NCBI GenBank assembly: GCA_947579605.1
Contig: OX388307.1
Span: forward strand, 24,405,237-24,469,236
Source: Athripsodes cinereus
Lineage: Eukaryota > Arthropoda > Insecta > Trichoptera > Leptoceridae
Direction of reading: 5' to 3'
Length of the DNA: 64,000 nt
Notes under the pieces: model-generated
What the model was told of the DNA's origin: nothing
Seen by the model: only the letters and a program-made list of their open reading frames with translations
Databases searched by the model: none
Program-made: the position numbers and the translations under genes
Part shown: positions 23,125-32,012 of the stretch, piece after piece
Layout: each line of letters begins with the position of its first letter
Numbering within the stretch: the stretch's first letter is position 1

Positions 23125-25062
23125 TTAATCAGAGGGACTGTCATCCCAATGCACAGATCTCACATCTATCCGATCCATATGTCTCTTCCAGAGCTGACCA
23201 GTACCTTTGATTCTAATAAGAAAAGTTGTATTGCCTAATACCTTTTCAATTTTACCTAAAACCATCTTTTCACTTCTGAGATCTTTGACAAGTACTGATG
23301 TACCCAAATTAAATTCCTTTTTCCTCCCCGAGACAAACTTCGAACCCCTGGAACTATCTTTACAAGTTTCCATATTTACATACCTTTTCTCATATCTATA
23401 CCTATTTAAACATTTACATCCATTGTTATTCCGCTTTTTCACTAAATTCTTAACTATATTCTCAATGTCTATATTAAAATTAACCCAATAAAAATAACTT
23501 CTAACAAATGATTTCATTTTCCCAATAACTGAATAATTTTTACACAAATAATTTATCACAATACCTTTAACTGATTCCGGAATAACAATTCTATCTCTGT
23601 AGAATAAATAATCCTTGTACACAGTCAAATGTTCCTTCACATTAAACAACTTCGCAATAGATTCATTTAACTGTCTTTTGCACGGCCAATTATTTTTTTC
23701 CACATATTTAATAACTTTTTCCAATGTATAATCACTTTTACTTCTCTCTAAAATTAATTTCGAATTAAAACTATTATTTTTATTTACAAAATCTAATTTT
23801 TGTTGTTTCACATTACACGCAAGCGATGCGTCCGCACTGAAATTCGGAATATTTTCAATGGGCTTACATGCAACAATAATGTTTAATTCACTGCCTTCCG
23901 TGCTATGTACTTTGTACCCTATATTATACCTACGCATAAAATCTGTACCCAATATTATTTTATTCCCGCTCTCTGTTACAACAAATTTAATATTTTTTTC
24001 CATTCCATTATGATTTATTTTACAATGTTTAATACCTAACACATTCAAACTGTGCCCGCTATACGTAGATAAATTAATTTCATCACACTTCTCTATTATA
24101 TTATTTTCGTTGAATATTTCTTGCAATTTTTGAATAGATATACAGCTAATATTCGTTCCCGAATCTAAAATACATTCAACATTTTTATTCTCAATTCTTA
24201 CATTTAATTTTATAAAATCGTTTTCGGTGTCTTGCGAATTATAAATACCTTGTATCTTATAACAATTTTCACTCAAATGCCCTTTAGATCTACATTTTCT
24301 ACAAAAAAATTCTCTATAAAATTTACATTCACTTTTATAGTGATTTCCCTTACAAATAAAACATGAAACATTTTTATTATGCTTATACCTACTCGTATTT
24401 ACATTTGAATTTAACCTTGAAAATTTTGACGGTCGATTATTTTTCTTATAATCTGTATCTGTACTACTTGAACTACTGAAACTATTATTGTTTCGCCTGG
24501 AAATCTGGCTAATTTCTTCAAAATTTTCTTCCTCTTTTTCTATTTTTCTCTCTAGTATGTGCTCATAACTAGAAGCCAAAGCAACTGCTTCGTTCAAAGA
24601 TACCCTATCTTTATCACATTTCAAGAATAACTGCTGTTTAATCTCTTTATTTCTAATTCCGATTATAAACAAATCTTTTATATTACTTTCTAATCTAGTA
24701 CCAAATTCACAATTTATACTTAATTCTCTTAATCTTAAAGCAAAATCTTTAACATTTTCCGAATGACCTTGAGTAGCCTTGAAAAAAATTTCACGCGATT
24801 CAAATACACTTTTTTCCTCTTTAAAATAACCATTAAATATCTGAATCAACTCTTTATAAGACTGTTTTTCCACAGAAGCTGGAAAACACAGATCAGACAG
24901 TAGCTTGAAACTGCCTTGGGACAACGATGTTATGAAGAAAGCACGCTTCTTCACATCAGTCCAACTTTCATCATTTAATAATAATGCGTTCTCCCACCTT
25001 GTCCTGTAAGAAGGCCAACTCATTGTCTTGTGACAAAACGGCTCTAAACTTCTCGAAGTCAT
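23125..25062 (-). CDS. Gag-protease-integrase-tail fusion of the Gypsy derivative
   Basis: An open 645-codon frame. Residues ~15-170 form a retrotransposon Gag region (WENALLLNDESW, SREIFFKATQGHSENVKDFA). Two zinc knuckles follow: C234-C237-H241-C246 (short spacing) and C254-C257-H262-C267 (canonical). An aspartic protease has DSG at 300-302 and LGTDF near 371. After residue ~390, where RT and RNase H should follow, the frame goes instead to the integrase N-terminal region (VYKDYLFYRDRIVIPE, GKMKSFVRSYFYW), whose His/Cys zinc ligands are missing. It then reaches an integrase C-terminal tail (LGTSVLVKDL, KRHMDRID). The integrase catalytic core is absent. The frame has no stop, so Gag and protease could be made. 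Confidence 0.9.
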   Translation of the reverse strand: MTSRSLEPFCHKTMSWPSYRTRWENALLLNDESWTDVKKRAFFITSLSQGSFKLLSDLCFPASVEKQSYKELIQIFNGYFKEEKSVFESREIFFKATQGHSENVKDFALRLRELSINCEFGTRLESNIKDLFIIGIRNKEIKQQLFLKCDKDRVSLNEAVALASSYEHILERKIEKEEENFEEISQISRRNNNSFSSSSSTDTDYKKNNRPSKFSRLNSNVNTSRYKHNKNVSCFICKGNHYKSECKFYREFFCRKCRSKGHLSENCYKIQGIYNSQDTENDFIKLNVRIENKNVECILDSGTNISCISIQKLQEIFNENNIIEKCDEINLSTYSGHSLNVLGIKHCKINHNGMEKNIKFVVTESGNKIILGTDFMRRYNIGYKVHSTEGSELNIIVACKPIENIPNFSADASLACNVKQQKLDFVNKNNSFNSKLILERSKSDYTLEKVIKYVEKNNWPCKRQLNESIAKLFNVKEHLTVYKDYLFYRDRIVIPESVKGIVINYLCKNYSVIGKMKSFVRSYFYWVNFNIDIENIVKNLVKKRNNNGCKCLNRYRYEKRYVNMETCKDSSRGSKFVSGRKKEFNLGTSVLVKDLRSEKMVLGKIEKVLGNTTFLIRIKGTGQLWKRHMDRIDVRSVHWDDSPSD

Positions 25063-25109
25063 TTCGGAAAATCACAGGCAAAAACAACTAAGAATAAAAA
25101 AGACTTAAC

Positions 25110-25480
25110 TTATGAGAGACTCCTCCAATCGCCCCGGTCTTCTGGATTTCCTTGCAACCGCAATGGACTCCGCCTGGCTGACTTGCAAGAACTCTCCTCT
25201 CCTGGCTTCCTGGATCCACCAACTGGCTCCGCCTGGATGCTGGGTGACTCCTGTCTCCCTATGTTGCCTGCACCTTGCCTCAAACTGGCTCCTGAGACTT
25301 CCTGTCTCCCTGCTGCTACCTGCAACTTTGCCCAACTGGCTCTTGAGACTCCTGTCTCCCTGCTGCTACCTGCAACCTTGCCCAACTGGCTTCTGAGACT
25401 CCTGTCTCTTTGCTGCTACCTGCAACTGCTGGCTTATCTGGCTTTGGAGACTCCTGCCTCCTTTCTACTCCTGTAGACTG
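25110..25480. repeat. 50-bp tandem repeats in the Gypsy 5' leader
   Basis: A 50-bp unit starting cccaactggctcttgagact (25331-25380) recurs about four times with substitutions between the primer-binding site and gag. It is much GC-richer than the rest of the element and produces incidental open frames on both strands. It may act in packaging or be a slippage product; function unknown. Confidence 0.8.
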
Positions 25481-25588
25481 CCTTTCACTCTTTATTTCCG
25501 CGTACTGCCGACAATAACTTTCGGCGCGGAAAAAAAACTATTGTTGCGTGTTGACAATATTATTCACGAACTACCGAACTGCGCCACG

Positions 25589-25892
25589 TATTGTATACTG
25601 GGTCAAGTATAACAATATTAGGTTCTTTTTGAATAACGACACGTATTTTTATATTTACACAATATATTCAATAAATAATTCCTATTATAATTTGTCGAAC
25701 ACAATTTGTCAAAACACGCAGCCTAACAGTGCAAGTCAAGGTTCTATCAATTAATGAGCGCCGTTCCCTGTAGTGAGCTAACCTATATAGACTACATAGT
25801 ATTGCTACTCACTCATCATAACTACTGTTTACTTGAAAACAAGGTTCAAGGTTCACTTAACCTGTACTGTGTATCAAAGTCCAAACACTACA
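25589..25892 (-). repeat. 5' LTR of the Ty3/Gypsy derivative
   Basis: 304 bp, identical by eye to 22524-22827. In minus-strand sense it begins TGTAGTGTTTGG and ends ATACAATA, 2 nt before the tRNA-Ser-type primer-binding site at 25578-25586. Confidence 0.93.
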
Positions 25893-26061
25893 GCGGCGAA
25901 GTGCGAAAATTGCTTTTTTAAATGGCGATAAAAACCTTAAAAATGCACATTAAAAAATATAAAAATCACCATACTTTTTCTAATTTTCTGTACTATTTAT
26001 TGGGTTGAAATTTTTTTTTTGTGAAAGTTCCCCATTGTATAGTTATATATATATATATATA

Positions 26062-28970
26062 TTAGGGTGCTTCTTATTTTTCGACTTTTGAAAAATTACT
26101 GCGCCAACCCGCCATTCGGTTCTATCACCTAAAAAACGAACCTATGATTTTTATTTATTTTTTAGATGAGGTTTTAGGGGTCGCTACCTCCAATCAAAGT
26201 TTAAAAAAATATGGTTATGATAACTACCAGCTCAATGTACATAAAACAGTTATATTATTCATTCAAATGCGATAAAATTACGGAACGGAACTCAATCCAT
26301 GGTAACATTATACCGTGATGTACAATGATGCCCGTATCCTACCCCTCTCCCCCCTCCGCATACACCTGTTACTCTTTCCTTGGCGTTGGTTAATTAGTAA
26401 ATAATTAGTAACAAATACGGTGTTATAGAGTCTACATACATTCGATTGTGTTTTAGCGCGCATCGCGTTTTGTTACATCATGGCTTCCTCGTCTAATTCG
26501 ACTTTGTTGACTAGAAACAAAACAGACGTTTGGCTAGTTGGACAAACCTCTGACCACTTTATTCAAAGCAAGTTGCTGACGACCAAAGAAGTGTTGAGTT
26601 TATTTTTTCATTTTAAAATCGTAATGAAGCAAACCAATCACATTTCGGCTAGTTCTACTGCTTGTGACGTCATGGCATTATGGGAACGAGCGGGCATTCC
26701 AACTAAACTGAAAAAACATGTTATAAAGAAGATAGAAAACAAGTTTAGTGAATGGCAAAAGTTGAAAAAAAAATAAAGAAAATAAAGCCAAACGCTCTGA
26801 AAATCTACAAAATAAAGAAAAGGAGTGGCAAGATAGTTTGCAAGACTTGTTTGACATAGCACACGCTGATGCTCTAAGCAAAATCACCATTGAAGAAGAT
26901 AAATGTTTTTTACTGAATCAGAGAACAAGAGGACGCCCAGGTGTAATTGGTGGTGTAGATAAATTAAATTTAAAAAAAAATGGCAAAAAAAGAAGAGAAA
27001 AACGCTCGCCTTCAACGTTATGTAGATCGAGAAAAAAACTACACTGAATTCCTGCAAAAAAAGTGCATACTATCCTCTTCGAGTAGCAGTGGTGATGAAA
27101 CGTCTGAAACTTTAGTGACGACAGGACCTTCAACGGCAGATTTAGAACCTCCATCTAAACGTAAACGCGGCAGAAAAAACATCTTTGATGAACGCTTATC
27201 CGCAAGCCTCGACTTAGCTAAATTAAGTGACAGAAAAGCAACTGTTGTATTGATATCAACGCTCAAAAGTGCAGGTACCGATCCCTCAGAGTACAATATA
27301 AATTCATCCTCAGTTCGTCGCCAGCGTATGAAGCAAAGGCAAAGGGTAGCGGAGTCCTTAAAGAAAGAATTTAATCCTAATATGCCTCTGACTGTTCACT
27401 GGGACGGCAAACTAATCGAAGACATTGCAGGACACGAAACAGTGGATCGTCTTCCCATTTTAGTGTCAGGACAGGGTGTGGATCAACTTTTGGCAGTTCC
27501 CAAAGTCAATTGTGGAACTGGGGAGGCGTGTGCTTCAGCTATTTATGACACTACTCTTTCTTGGAACGTAAGCGACAAAATAAAATGCTTTTGCTTTGAC
27601 ACCACTGCGGTCAACACTGGTTTAAGAGGAGGTACTTGCATTCTATTAGAGCAGAAGATGGAAAAAGATGCTCTTTGGTTGGCCTGTCGTCACCATATAA
27701 TGGAAATAATGCTAGAAGCAGTCGTAGTTCAAGCACTAGGTCCGTCAAGTGGACCAGAAATATTGATCTTTAAAAGAATTAAAACTGCTTGGCCTAACAT
27801 AGACCAGAATAAGTTTAGTACAGTTTTTTTAGACCCTGACGCTTTAAGATGCGTAGAAAATGTTGCAAGTAGCACAATCTCATTCGCTGAGAAACAGCTA
27901 TGTGATTTTCAGCCACGGGACGATTACAAGGAACTGTTGAAACTAACAATAATATTCCTTGGAGGTGTGCCTAATAAAGGGATATCATTAAGAGCTCCAG
28001 CAGGTCTTCATCGTGCACGATGGATGGCAAAAGCAATTTATTGCCTTAAGCTTTTTATGTTTAGAGACCAGTTTAAAGTGACAAAAAAGAAACTTAAAGG
28101 GATTACTGAAATTTGCGTTTTCATTGTTAAGATTTATCTAAGATGCTGGTTTCAAGCTCCTTTGGCAATTTCAGCACCAAGAAATGACTTGTGGCTATTG
28201 AAAAATCTCAAAAAATTTGAAAATATAAACAAACCTTTGTCCAAAAAAGCTCTAACGAAATTCCTGGGGCTTTATTTGTGGTATATGTCCGAAGAACTTG
28301 TTGCGCTTGCTTTTTTTGATGACGAAGTTTCTCTTGAAAGGAAACAAAAAATGGTAATTGCATTGAATGAGGAAGGTTCAGATTATAGCCCCAAGCGAAT
28401 TACCTTGGATCTAAGTCACATCGAAGAAAAAAATATTGAGGATTTCGTGTCCAGCAACACCTTAATATTTTTCAAAATCTTGGGAATTTCGTCTGCATTT
28501 TTGGAAAAAGAACCTCATTTTTGGGAAGAAGATGAAGACTACAAAGCTTCCAGAGAAATTGTACGCTCTATGAGAGTGGTGAACGACATTGCGGAACGAG
28601 CATTAATTGAAGAATATAACAAACTAATTACCGCCGACGAAGAACAAAAACAATTCCTTCTTTTGGTTGTGAAAAATTTCAGACAAAAGTACCCTGATAC
28701 AAAGAAAACTACGTTATTAGCATAAGTTTCCATTTTTTCCATTTCTATAGTTATCTAATTTGTGCATGCTTGTCTTTTTTTGAAAATGATAAAATAATTT
28801 TCAAAAATACTTTTTTTTATTTTTCAAGTCCTGGTAGCGACCTCTAAATATTAATTTAAAAATATGAAAAAAATTACATATTAGTTTTTCGTATCTTAGA
28901 ACAGAATAAAAGGGTGGCACACAACAAAATACAAAAAAAAAATTTTTGGTCCAAATAAGAAGCACCCTAA
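26062..28970 (+). mobile_element. 2.9-kb DNA transposon of an unassigned DDE-like family
   Basis: Inverted repeats TTAGGGTGCTTCTTATTT lie at 26062-26079 and 28953-28970 (18 bp, perfect). Both sides adjoin (TA)n, so the target duplication is probably TA but cannot be resolved within the microsatellite. The element encodes a transposase-like protein on + between 26480 and 28725. Close relatives are, from memory, widespread as 'uncharacterized protein' models in aphids, other arthropods and cnidarians; I cannot name an established superfamily with confidence. Confidence 0.85.
26480..28725 (+). CDS. Putative DDE/RNase H-like transposase in three frames
   Basis: The product is split by two frameshifts. 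Segment 1 (26480-26776) has a conserved basic block WERAGIPTKLKKHVIKKIEN. Segment 2 (frame open about 26766-26980) has DLFDIAHADALSKI and RTRGRPGVIGG. Segment 3 (26980-28725, 581 codons) carries the putative catalytic part: HWDGK (D142), CFDTTAVNTG (D207), LACRHHIMEI (residues 235-242) and RARW (345-348). This order resembles the D...D...C..H...RW layout of RNase H-fold transposases such as hAT, but overall similarity to hAT is not evident. Each frame change falls in an A9 run one base too long (26765-26773, 26972-26980). Otherwise the frames have no stops, so the gene may be intact in reality. Its last catalytic residue is not identified. Confidence 0.8.
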
Positions 28971-28971
28971 T

Positions 28972-29311
28972 ATATATATATATATATATGAAGGTGAAGG
29001 TTTTACTCCATTTCACTGCGTACAGTCGGGCAGAGACTTGGCTCATGCCTTTGCATACGGAACGAGGCTTGGCCCGTCCCCGGAATATGCAGTTTGGACT
29101 TGTCGAAGGGCTGTTATGTTTCGACATTGGCGCATGTGTCTCATCAAGCCTCGTTCCGTATGCAAAGGCATGAGCCAAGTCTCTGCCCGACTGTACGCAG
29201 TGAAATGGAGTAAAACCTTCACCTTCATACTGTCTCCTGCGTAAAATCAAATGATCTTTCATTCATGAGGTGCATGTTGTACATGCATTTCGGATGAAAA
29301 TTGGATCATAC
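28972..29311. repeat. Family D repeat with inverted arms beside a (TA)n run
   Basis: From 28987, aaggtgaaggttttactcca and ttcactgcgtacagtcgggc through gcatacggaacgaggctt are repeated inverted at about 29145-29225, giving arms of roughly 85 bp around a 75-bp centre. A further segment, catactgtctcctgcgtaaa through ggatcatac, follows and is repeated at 31481-31567. The block is split from its continuation at 31254 by the R1-like insertion. Confidence 0.75.
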
Positions 29312-31253
29312 ATTGAAGAAAGATCCACCACACACCCGGATACCTCAGGAGTCTTTAACTCCTACTTATCCGCACATTCAAACCAAAATTGTCCTCACGG
29401 GCGGGCCATTAGGGAGGCCTGAAGGGCCGGCCGGCCAAAACCGCCGTCGTGGGAATCTTTTATACTACATCTCTCTTCAATGTCCCCTCTGGGCGGTAAT
29501 AATGTTTATTGAGTTATTATACAATATATATACAAGTAAAAAAAAGAAAGAAAAATAAACAAAATGATACAAAACGTGAAGCAAAACAATCAAAACATGA
29601 TAATAAAATATATACACAAATTGGTAAGTACAGAAGGCCGAGGTGAGGTGTCCAGAGACGTGCTGTTAGGCGTTTAAAGGGCGCGAGCCCGAGAGTCGCC
29701 AGCGCCAGCATGTTGTGGAAACATTAAACCCTCCCAAAAGGGACATCCCTACCAAACCTACTCTCCACCAAGGGAGACAGGACGACACAACAAAACAAAA
29801 AGACGAGTTCGCCACACGCACCACCGCCACAATGGGCAAAACCAACCCTACGACGCTCCCACGTCAGACGGGGGTGATCCCGGCTGACGCAGAAGCTCCC
29901 AACGAGATACCCAAACATCCACAAACCCCAAAAATGCCTTTAGGTTCCTTGGGCATTGCAAAACCTCCCCAAACCATATAGGTCTGGGAGTGTTCGCACT
30001 CATATCATCTAGCATTGCATCTCTGGCATCATTCATCACAGAGCACTCCCATAGGATATGCTCGGCATACTGCGCCCCCAATCCACAAACACACCACGGA
30101 TTCTCCGCAAGGCCAAGGTCATACAACTTGCCCTTTAGATCACCGTGGCCCGTCACAAGCTGGACGGCGTAGTGATTTAGGAAAAGGAAACGCCTCTTCA
30201 TTCTCTCACATACGTCGGGAAGAAAACTGTAAACCAATCTAGCAGTTCTCCCCCGATCCCACCTATCTTGCCAGACCTCAAAAGTTCTCTTTCGGATCAT
30301 GCCGATTGCCCTACTGAGTCCTCTAGTCCCAGGCTCCGCATGAACGGATATTCCAAGATGCTCAACATTGCCGTCAGCCTTGAGCTGACGCCTGGCTACA
30401 CCATCTAAGATTTCTAAATCAGCGGGCAACACACCAGCGATGACAGGAAGACCATCGCTAGCGGCCGTTCGATACGCACCAGTGACGGCGAGCAGGGGGA
30501 GTCTCTGTCCCCTCAAAACCGCCGCGGACACAGAACCAACCGCAAGACGGTGCGACCAAACACGGGCGCCATAGGTGACCTGGGCCACATACGTCGCCCG
30601 ATAAATGGTACGCACAGTCCGCGCCCTGAGGCCCCACGTACCACGACTGAGTCTGCGTAGAGTGTGAAATAACACTCCCGCTTTTTCGGCAGTCGCTCTC
30701 ACGTGTGGAAGAAAGGTGAAGCCCCTGTCAAGGACAACCCCCAGGTATCGAACTTCATCAACAACCCTCACGGGATGCCCATCCATCCGAAGCACCGGGT
30801 TCCTGCCCCTTCCCAGCACACCCTTCAACCACAGCGCGGAGGTCTTGCTTGGTGAGAAAACAAGCCTGTTCACCCTGCCCCACGTCAAGATGCGATCTAT
30901 CGCGATGCTAAACTTGCTTTCGATTGCACTCCTCGTATCTCCAGAGAGTAAGAGAAGTGCATCGTCGGCGTACGCAAATATGGTGCAACCAGGCGGCAAC
31001 TCCATTCTCAAGAGGTCATCAAATAGGACATTCCAAAGGAATGGTCCAAGGACCGATCCCTGCGGGCAGCCCATGCTGACTTCCCTCTCAACTAAATGCC
31101 CAGCGTGATGGATTACCACTGACCTTTGGCTAAAGTAACTGCAGACAATGTCATACAGCCAGCGAGGACAACCCCGTATCTTAAGCTTGGCCAGGATAAG
31201 CGGCCACCACGCATTGTCAAATGCCCCAGCTATGTCCAAAAATTGGATCATAC
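29297..31253 (-). mobile_element. 5'-truncated R1-like non-LTR retrotransposon with 15-bp target duplication
   Basis: The insert at 29312-31238 is bounded by a 15-bp direct repeat aaaattggatcatac (29297-29311 and 31239-31253). A neighbouring tandem copy at about 31550-31575 shows the uninterrupted target, gaaaattggatcatac then agtcttcataatatgcg, which defines both edges. The element runs on the minus strand. Its 3' UTR (29312-29847) is partly GC-rich and ends without poly(A), which is common in the R1 group. The 5' part, including the endonuclease and first RT blocks, is missing. Confidence 0.9.
29848..31251 (-). pseudogene. R1-like reverse transcriptase, C-terminal 467 codons
   Basis: The frame is open but lacks the N-terminus. 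It starts at an ATG in the target duplication, so residues MIQF come from flanking DNA and the element-derived part begins around LDIAGAFDNAWW, the R1-type RT block A. GCPQGSVLGPFLWN and FAYADDALLLL (YADD 94-97) follow. The C-terminus has a Cys-His cluster C387-C389-H398-C403 (WCVCGLGAQYAEHILWEC), typical of R1/TRAS/SART elements. Codon usage is GC-rich against AT-rich surroundings. The missing endonuclease and RT N-terminus mean it cannot be autonomous. Confidence 0.9.
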
Positions 31254-31693
31254 AGTCTTCATAATATGCGATGCTCCTCGCATACTGGATTTGATGTTGT
31301 GTCGGCCATTATGTAAGATGGTCCTGATGAGACACATGCGCCAGTGTCGATGCATAACATCCCTTCGACAAATCCAAACTGCATGTTCCGGTGACGGGCC
31401 AAGCCTCGTTCCGTATGCAAAGGCATGAGCCAAGTCTCTGCCCGACTGTACGCAGTGAAATGGAGTAAAACCTTCACCTTCATACTGTCTCCTGCGTAAA
31501 ATCAAATGATCTTTCATTCATGAGGTGCATGTTGTACATGCATTTCGGATGAAAATTGGATCATACAGTCTTCATAATATGCGATGCTCCTCGCATACTG
31601 GATTTGATGTTGTGTCGGCCATTATGTAAGATGGTCCTGATGAGACACATGCGCCAGTGTCGAAGCATAACATCCCTTCGACAAATCCAGTGT
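31254..31693. repeat. Tandem copies of a ~314-bp family D unit
   Basis: agtcttcataatatgcgatg through cccttcgacaaatcca at 31254-31378 is repeated almost exactly at 31568-31692. The block between (31379-31480) contains one family D arm (cgttccgtatgcaaaggcat, gtctctgcccgactgtacgc). Together with 29222-29311, this defines a ~314-bp period whose first copy was interrupted by the R1-like insertion. Confidence 0.85.
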
Positions 31694-32012
31694 ACGTCTT
31701 CACCCGTCGAGGAGTTGGCGCTCAGTGCCTGATGATGGAATCTCCAATGATTCCGAAAGCTCGCGAACAAAAACTTCGACGCGACGTATCCGTAAAGAAT
31801 ATACAATCACATATTTCTCGTCGCGAAAATCTATTTCAAAACATATATATATATATATATGTGTTGAAGGTTTTACTCCATTTCACTGCGTACAGTCGGG
31901 TAGAGACTTGGCTCTTGCCTTTACTATCTCCTGCGTAAAATCAAGTGATCTTTCATTAATGGAATGCATGTTGCACATGCATTTCCGATGAAAATTTGAT
32001 CACACAGTCATA
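31694..32012. repeat. Distal family D block with (TA)n
   Basis: After a unique segment (31694-31838) and a (TA)n run, gttgaaggttttactccatt, gcgtacagtcgggtagagac and ctatctcctgcgtaaaatca, atgcatttccgatgaaaatt repeat the family D order with several substitutions, so it is an older or separately derived copy. Confidence 0.7.

Larger units (their letters stand above)
22519..25897 (-). mobile_element. Young Ty3/Gypsy LTR retrotransposon, RT-deleted derivative
   Basis: Two 304-bp LTRs (22524-22827 and 25589-25892) appear identical by eye and are flanked by a 5-bp duplication gcggc (22519-22523, 25893-25897). On the minus strand the 5' LTR (high coordinates) is followed after 2 nt by TGGCGCAGT, a primer-binding site matching a tRNA-Ser 3' end as in some gypsy-group elements. 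A purine tract GAGGGGAGAG abuts the 3' LTR. The internal part encodes gag, protease and an integrase tail in one ORF, with no RT, RNase H or integrase core and no envelope-like ORF. Identical LTRs mean recent insertion, so this truncated form was probably mobilised in trans. Confidence 0.93.

Noticed and set aside
25105..25476. Several overlapping frames of 76-97 codons on both strands
   Set aside because: They arise from a 50-bp GC-rich tandem repeat and encode only repeats of its translation.
26980..28725. Assignment of the 581-codon transposase to hAT
   Set aside because: The CRHH and RARW blocks are suggestive, but a TA-type flank, the TIR sequence and the lack of BED finger or hATC dimerisation motif argue against it.
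28801..29262. A 153-codon minus-strand protein
   Set aside because: It spans the end of the DDE transposon, the TA run and the family D inverted repeat; the frame is incidental.
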